Assembly: GCA_036274055.1 (NCBI GenBank) | Contig: DASUGM010000352.1 | Span: forward strand, 1 to 24,123 | Source of the DNA: DASUGM01 sp036274055 | GTDB taxonomy: Bacteria; Acidobacteriota; Vicinamibacteria; Vicinamibacterales; SCN-69-37 | Reading direction: 5' to 3' | Length of the DNA stretch: 24,123 bases | In this document: one piece after another, positions 19,852 to 24,123 of the stretch | Layout: every line of letters begins with the position of its first letter | Numbering within the stretch: position 1 is the first letter of the stretch | The notes under the pieces: generated by a model | Database searches by the model: none | Seen by the model: the letters and a program-made list of their open reading frames with translations, nothing else | Told to the model about the DNA's origin: nothing | Made by a program: the position numbers and the translations under genes

Positions 19852-20653
19852 TGTCCGCGAGTTCGCCGACTCCTTCCTGAGCGGCGAATTACAGACCGAG
19901 ACGATTCATCAGATGCTGCGGCATCTCGAGACCTGTCCATGGTGCCGGGCCGAGATCGCGGCGCGACGCGCGCTGCGCGCGCAACTCAAGGGGGCGTTCG
20001 ACCGCGATCAGGATCTTCAGGTCGAGCCGGCGTTCCTGGCAGCCATGCGGGCGCGGCTGCACGCCGGTGCGGCGCGCCCGGCGGTGCCGCGAACGAGCCG
20101 GTTCGGCGGCTGGCGCTCGCTGGCGGCCGCAGCCCTGATCGTGGCGACGCTCTCGGGCGCGCTGCGGTGGCGCAGCTGGAGCGCGTCGGTCGAGCTGGCC
20201 GCGGCCGCGGTGGGCGATCATCGGAACTGCGCGGTGCATTTCCGGTTGGCGGAGCGTCCAATCACGCTCGAGGACGCGGCGCTGCGGTACGACCCGAGCT
20301 TCCGCGCCTTTGCACACGAGCCGCCAGCCGAGATTCCGACGACGGTTGGTCCGGCCCGCGTGCTCGAACGACACGTCTGCCTCTACGCCGGCCATCGCTT
20401 CGCGCACATCGTCTTCGAGTACCGAGGCCGCCGCGTGTCGCTGGTCGCCACGCCGGTCGGCCGATCGCTGGGACAGCTGCTGTCATGGCGCACAGCGTCG
20501 CCGGTAGCGACCCGTGCCGACGACCTGGCGGTCGTGTCTCTGCGTGCCGGCCGTCATGCGGTGTTCTTCGCGGGCGACGTGTCCGACGCTGAGATGAAGG
20601 CGCTGGCGAACGCCGTCGCCGGGCCGCTCTCGCGCGCGCTGTCGGGGACGTAA
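19838..20653 (+). CDS. Transmembrane zf-HC2 anti-sigma factor (partner of ECF sigma factor 2)
   Basis: 271 aa. The zinc-binding anti-sigma domain has C3, H29, C33, C36 (HLETCPWCR), the same spacing as the other anti-sigma factor in the window. The transmembrane helix is at about 93-109. The periplasmic domain has GDHRNCAVHFRLAERPITLEDAALRYD (126-152) and RHVCLYAGHRFAHIVFEYRGRRVSL (178-202). Cys131 and Cys181 are the only cysteines of that domain and could form a redox-sensitive disulfide. The start overlaps the sigma gene by 14 bp. Its last 100 bp overlap, in antisense, the end of the DUF1348 gene. Binding and release of sigma factor 2 is inferred from family and gene order. Confidence 0.92.
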   Translation: MQCADVREFADSFLSGELQTETIHQMLRHLETCPWCRAEIAARRALRAQLKGAFDRDQDLQVEPAFLAAMRARLHAGAARPAVPRTSRFGGWRSLAAAALIVATLSGALRWRSWSASVELAAAAVGDHRNCAVHFRLAERPITLEDAALRYDPSFRAFAHEPPAEIPTTVGPARVLERHVCLYAGHRFAHIVFEYRGRRVSLVATPVGRSLGQLLSWRTASPVATRADDLAVVSLRAGRHAVFFAGDVSDAEMKALANAVAGPLSRALSGT

Positions 20654-21075
20654 TCCTGAAGATCCCGATGAACTCTGCGCTCCGACGCGTCGATCGGCGC
20701 GTCGTTGATGCTGGCGAGGCGGCGTCGCATCAGCCCGTCGGGATCAAATTCCCAGAGCTCTGTGCCGTACGAGCGAAACCACTGACCCGACGCGTCATGC
20801 CACTCGTATTCGAAGCTGACCGCGATGCGGTTCTCTCGAAAGCCCCACAAGGTCTTCTTCAGCCGGTAGTCGAGTTCGGTGGCCCATTTACGGCGCAGGA
20901 ACATCTCGATCTCCTGACGGCCGCGCAGGAACTCGGTCCGGTTGCGCCACGTCGAGTCCGGCGAATAGGCGCGCGCCACGCGATCGGGGTCGCGGCTGTT
21001 CCACACGTCCTCGGCGGCCTGAACCTTGAGCAATGCCGTCGCCAGCGTGAATGGCGGTTTGATGATGTCGTGCAT
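20554..21075 (-). CDS. DUF1348 (NTF2-like) family protein
   Basis: 173 aa. The start ATG has GGAGG at 5-nt spacing. Family features: PPFTLATALLKVQAAEDVWNSRDPDRVARAYSPDSTWRNRTEFLRGR (8-54), FLRRKWATELDYRLKKTLW, IAVSFEYEWHDASGQWFRSYGTELWEFD, and LMRRRLASINDAPI. It is a small alpha+beta cone fold; activity unknown. After ASERR the sequence departs from the usual PxDHPGLxxLGL-type C-terminus as I remember it. The last 33 residues are encoded antisense to the anti-sigma gene. It lies downstream of the AhpD-like gene on the same strand, with a hairpin between them, and is probably cotranscribed with it. Confidence 0.92.
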   Translation of the reverse strand: MHDIIKPPFTLATALLKVQAAEDVWNSRDPDRVARAYSPDSTWRNRTEFLRGRQEIEMFLRRKWATELDYRLKKTLWGFRENRIAVSFEYEWHDASGQWFRSYGTELWEFDPDGLMRRRLASINDAPIDASERRVHRDLQDYVPDSARESGPATAFASAFISASDTSPAKNTA

Positions 21076-21093
21076 GTCGTCCTCCGCGCCACG

Positions 21094-21121
21094 CCGGCCG
21101 GAGCGTCGATGCTCCGGCCGG
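21094..21121 (-). terminator. Perfect GC hairpin between the AhpD-like and DUF1348 genes
   Basis: CCGGCCGGAGC and GCTCCGGCCGG form an 11-bp perfect stem with a 6-nt loop (GTCGAT). It lies 11 nt past the AhpD-like stop and 18 nt before the DUF1348 start. Without a U-tract it is more likely a partial terminator or mRNA-stability element that lowers DUF1348 expression than a full terminator. Confidence 0.5.
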
Positions 21122-21132
21122 TGAGCGCCGTC

Positions 21133-21684
21133 TCACGCCGACGCCGCCATGAGGGGATCGACGGCGGGGAAGTCGACCTCCGTCGCCGCGACATGATTGA
21201 TGTAGTTGGTCAGGACGTTCAACGCGATGTTGGCGATCATCTCGACGATCTCCGCGTCGACCAGACCGGCCGCTCGAGCGTCGGCGAGTGCCGCGTCGGT
21301 GATCTGGCCGCGATGCACGACAACGGCGCGCACGAATTTCAGACCGGCATCGCGGCGGCTGTCGGACGATCGCGCCGCGCGCGCGTCGGCAATGTCGGCC
21401 GCGCTCAAGCCGGCCAGCGCCCCGAGGGTGCTGTGGGCGGCCAGACAATATTCGCAACTGTTCGTCTCAGCGACGGCAAGCGCGATCTGCTCCTGGAACC
21501 GACGGTCGAGCCTGCCGCCCGCGAGGGCGCCGGCCAACTTCAGAAATCCGTCGAGGGCCGATGGCGATGCGGCCAGCGTACGCATGAGATTCGGCGTTGC
21601 GCCAAGCTGCGCCTGCACGGTGTTGAGCAACTGTTTCGTCCGTCCGGTCGCCGTCTCCGGATCGACGGGGGTGATTCTCGGCAT
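21133..21684 (-). CDS. AhpD-like / carboxymuconolactone decarboxylase family protein
   Basis: 183 aa from the ATG at 21684, with AAGGAG 5 nt upstream. The same frame runs on upstream, antisense to the activator gene, but without homology. The core motif is SCEYCLAAH with C77, C80 and H84, the CxxC-x3-H of AhpD-type peroxidase-related enzymes. LGATPNLMRTLAASPSALDGFLKLAGAL and IANIALNVLTNYINHVAATEVDFP are typical flanks. AhpD reduces alkylhydroperoxidase partners via its CxxC; many homologues are uncharacterised. A sigma-54-type promoter lies upstream and a sigma-54 activator is divergent. Confidence 0.94.
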   Translation of the reverse strand: MPRITPVDPETATGRTKQLLNTVQAQLGATPNLMRTLAASPSALDGFLKLAGALAGGRLDRRFQEQIALAVAETNSCEYCLAAHSTLGALAGLSAADIADARAARSSDSRRDAGLKFVRAVVVHRGQITDAALADARAAGLVDAEIVEMIANIALNVLTNYINHVAATEVDFPAVDPLMAASA

Positions 21685-21726
21685 CTGTTCTCCTTGGTCA
21701 GTGGCCACGATTGGCATCCTCCGAGA

Positions 21727-21744
21727 AGGCACGCGGCGTGCCAG
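21727..21744 (-). promoter_or_regulatory. Candidate sigma-54 (-24/-12) promoter of the AhpD-like gene, coinciding with a 15-bp palindrome
   Basis: On the minus strand CTGGCACG-N4-GTGC has the invariant GG (21742-21741) and GC (21730-21729) separated by exactly 10 bp. Only the first T of the TTGC half differs. Initiation would fall near 21718, 34 nt before the ATG. The same bases form a perfect inverted repeat GGCACGC-G-GCGTGCC, so an operator or activator site is an alternative reading. Confidence 0.6.
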
Positions 21745-21857
21745 GCGAAGCGGTGCGGCGGTTCGCGGAATTCGGCGCGTTTTCGCGCGACGCCGGTCGT
21801 GAAATCTCAGGCTTCGCGAAGATCCATCGTCCGGTCGCGAGATCTCAGGGGCGACGT

Positions 21858-23483
<1,626 letters not shown>

Positions 23484-23502
23484 TGCTGCCGTGGTCGGAT
23501 TG

Positions 23503-23994
23503 ATGGACATCTTCATGGGGCGGCCGCCGCGGCCGGCGCTGGCCCGCTGGGCGCTGTTGCCGGTGCGTTTGATCGTCGGATACGGCTTCATCGCTCACGC
23601 GCAGGCGAAACTGCTGCGTGGGCCGGACGTGTTCGCGAATACGCTCCACGGGCTCGGCGTGCCGGCGCCGTTGCTGATGGCCTGGGCCACCATCCTCGTC
23701 GAGTTCTTTGGCGGACTGGTCGTGCTGCTGGGCGCGTTCGTCGCGCTGGCCAGTATTCCGATGGCGATCGTGCTCATCGTCGCGATCGCCACCGTGCATT
23801 TGCCGTTCGGCTTCAGTTCGGTCAAGCTCGTGGCGGTCACGCCCGCCGGTCCGCAGTTTGGTCCGCCAGGCTCGGAGGTCGCGCTCTTATATCTCGCGGG
23901 CTTGGCGGCTCTGGTGATGGGCGGCGCCGGTCCATGGTCGATTGACGCCTGGCTGCGGCGAAGACACGCAGATCCCGCGTTGACGTCGGACTGA
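23503..23994 (+). CDS. DoxX family membrane protein
   Basis: 163 aa with four predicted transmembrane helices (about 16-34, 55-77, 80-100, 125-145). The DoxX pattern is LLPVRLIVGYGFIAHAQAKLLRGPDVFANTLHGLGVPAPLLMAWATILVEFFGGLVVLLGAF. DoxX-like proteins include quinone-linked and mycobacterial redox-complex subunits; this one is unassigned. No strong ribosome binding site decides the start: GTG 23491 is possible, but ATG 23503 gives the better family N-terminus. It begins 19 bp after the sigma-54 activator and is probably cotranscribed with it. Confidence 0.9.
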   Translation: MDIFMGRPPRPALARWALLPVRLIVGYGFIAHAQAKLLRGPDVFANTLHGLGVPAPLLMAWATILVEFFGGLVVLLGAFVALASIPMAIVLIVAIATVHLPFGFSSVKLVAVTPAGPQFGPPGSEVALLYLAGLAALVMGGAGPWSIDAWLRRRHADPALTSD

Positions 23995-24013
23995 GCGCTG
24001 GGATCAGCGGCTC
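23993..24013 (+). terminator. Weak hairpin at the end of the DoxX gene
   Basis: GAGCGCTG and CAGCGGCTC pair with one bulged base around a GGAT loop, beginning at the DoxX stop. No U-tract follows. Confidence 0.25.
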
Positions 24014-24025
24014 CGACGGTACCCG

Positions 24026-24034
24026 TGATAGAAT
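24026..24034 (+). promoter_or_regulatory. Extended -10 element of the tRNA-fMet gene
   Basis: TGATAGAAT matches TGn-TATAAT with one difference in the hexamer. It ends 12 nt before the mature tRNA, giving a transcription start a few bases upstream of its 5' end. No matching -35 is visible. Confidence 0.5.
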
Positions 24035-24046
24035 CAAAAGTCTTGT

Positions 24047-24123
<77 letters not shown>

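Overview
The window is GC-rich, densely packed bacterial chromosome with no phage or insertion-sequence genes. The gene set points to an aerobic soil or sediment bacterium of the Acidobacteriota (Vicinamibacteria-like). It includes a two-subunit 2-oxoglutarate:ferredoxin oxidoreductase beside sucCD and mdh, tandem TonB-C proteins, ECF sigma/zf-HC2 anti-sigma pairs and a metallophosphoesterase-cupredoxin fusion. The phylum call is inference; no rRNA or single-copy phylogenetic marker is present.

Layout. (1) 1-8389: central carbon metabolism on the + strand. It holds mdh, sucC, sucD, korA and korB, i.e. the 2-oxoglutarate to succinate segment plus malate oxidation, interrupted by an exported cyanophycinase-like/FGE-like fusion protein. 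(2) 8481-11281: two tandem TonB-C proteins, ndk, a small DUF2905 membrane protein and dcd. Several gaps in 4485-11440 are filled by short arrays whose period is 7 bp but whose sequence differs from gap to gap. (3) 11443-14031, - strand: ECF sigma factor, membrane anti-sigma factor, class III-like sirtuin and a CBS-pair protein. (4) 14133-15780, + strand, divergent from that sigma factor: a DUF2231 membrane protein and an exported metallophosphoesterase-cupredoxin fusion. The two directions share a back-to-back pair of near-identical ECF-type promoter motifs. (5) 15790-18183: an exported HAD-like protein (-) divergent from a Met-rich secreted protein and an exported propeller-like protein (+), separated by another ECF-like palindromic element. 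(6) 18194-20653: GNAT acetyltransferase, then an NADPH-dependent FMN reductase, ECF sigma factor and anti-sigma operon with a candidate autoregulatory promoter. (7) 20554-23994: AhpD-like and DUF1348 genes (-) with a sigma-54-type promoter, divergent from a GAF-AAA-Fis sigma-54 activator, then DoxX. (8) An initiator tRNA-fMet ends the window.

How the parts may work together. Regions 3-6 look like an envelope or redox stress territory with two ECF switches and mostly exported effectors. Region 7 is a self-contained sigma-54 switch controlling a likely peroxidase-type gene. Many starts have no Shine-Dalgarno sequence and carry a -10-like hexamer 7-10 nt upstream, suggesting frequent leaderless transcription. 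The most unusual material is the 7-bp-period intergenic arrays, the ECF-controlled metallophosphoesterase-cupredoxin locus and the cyanophycinase-FGE fusion.
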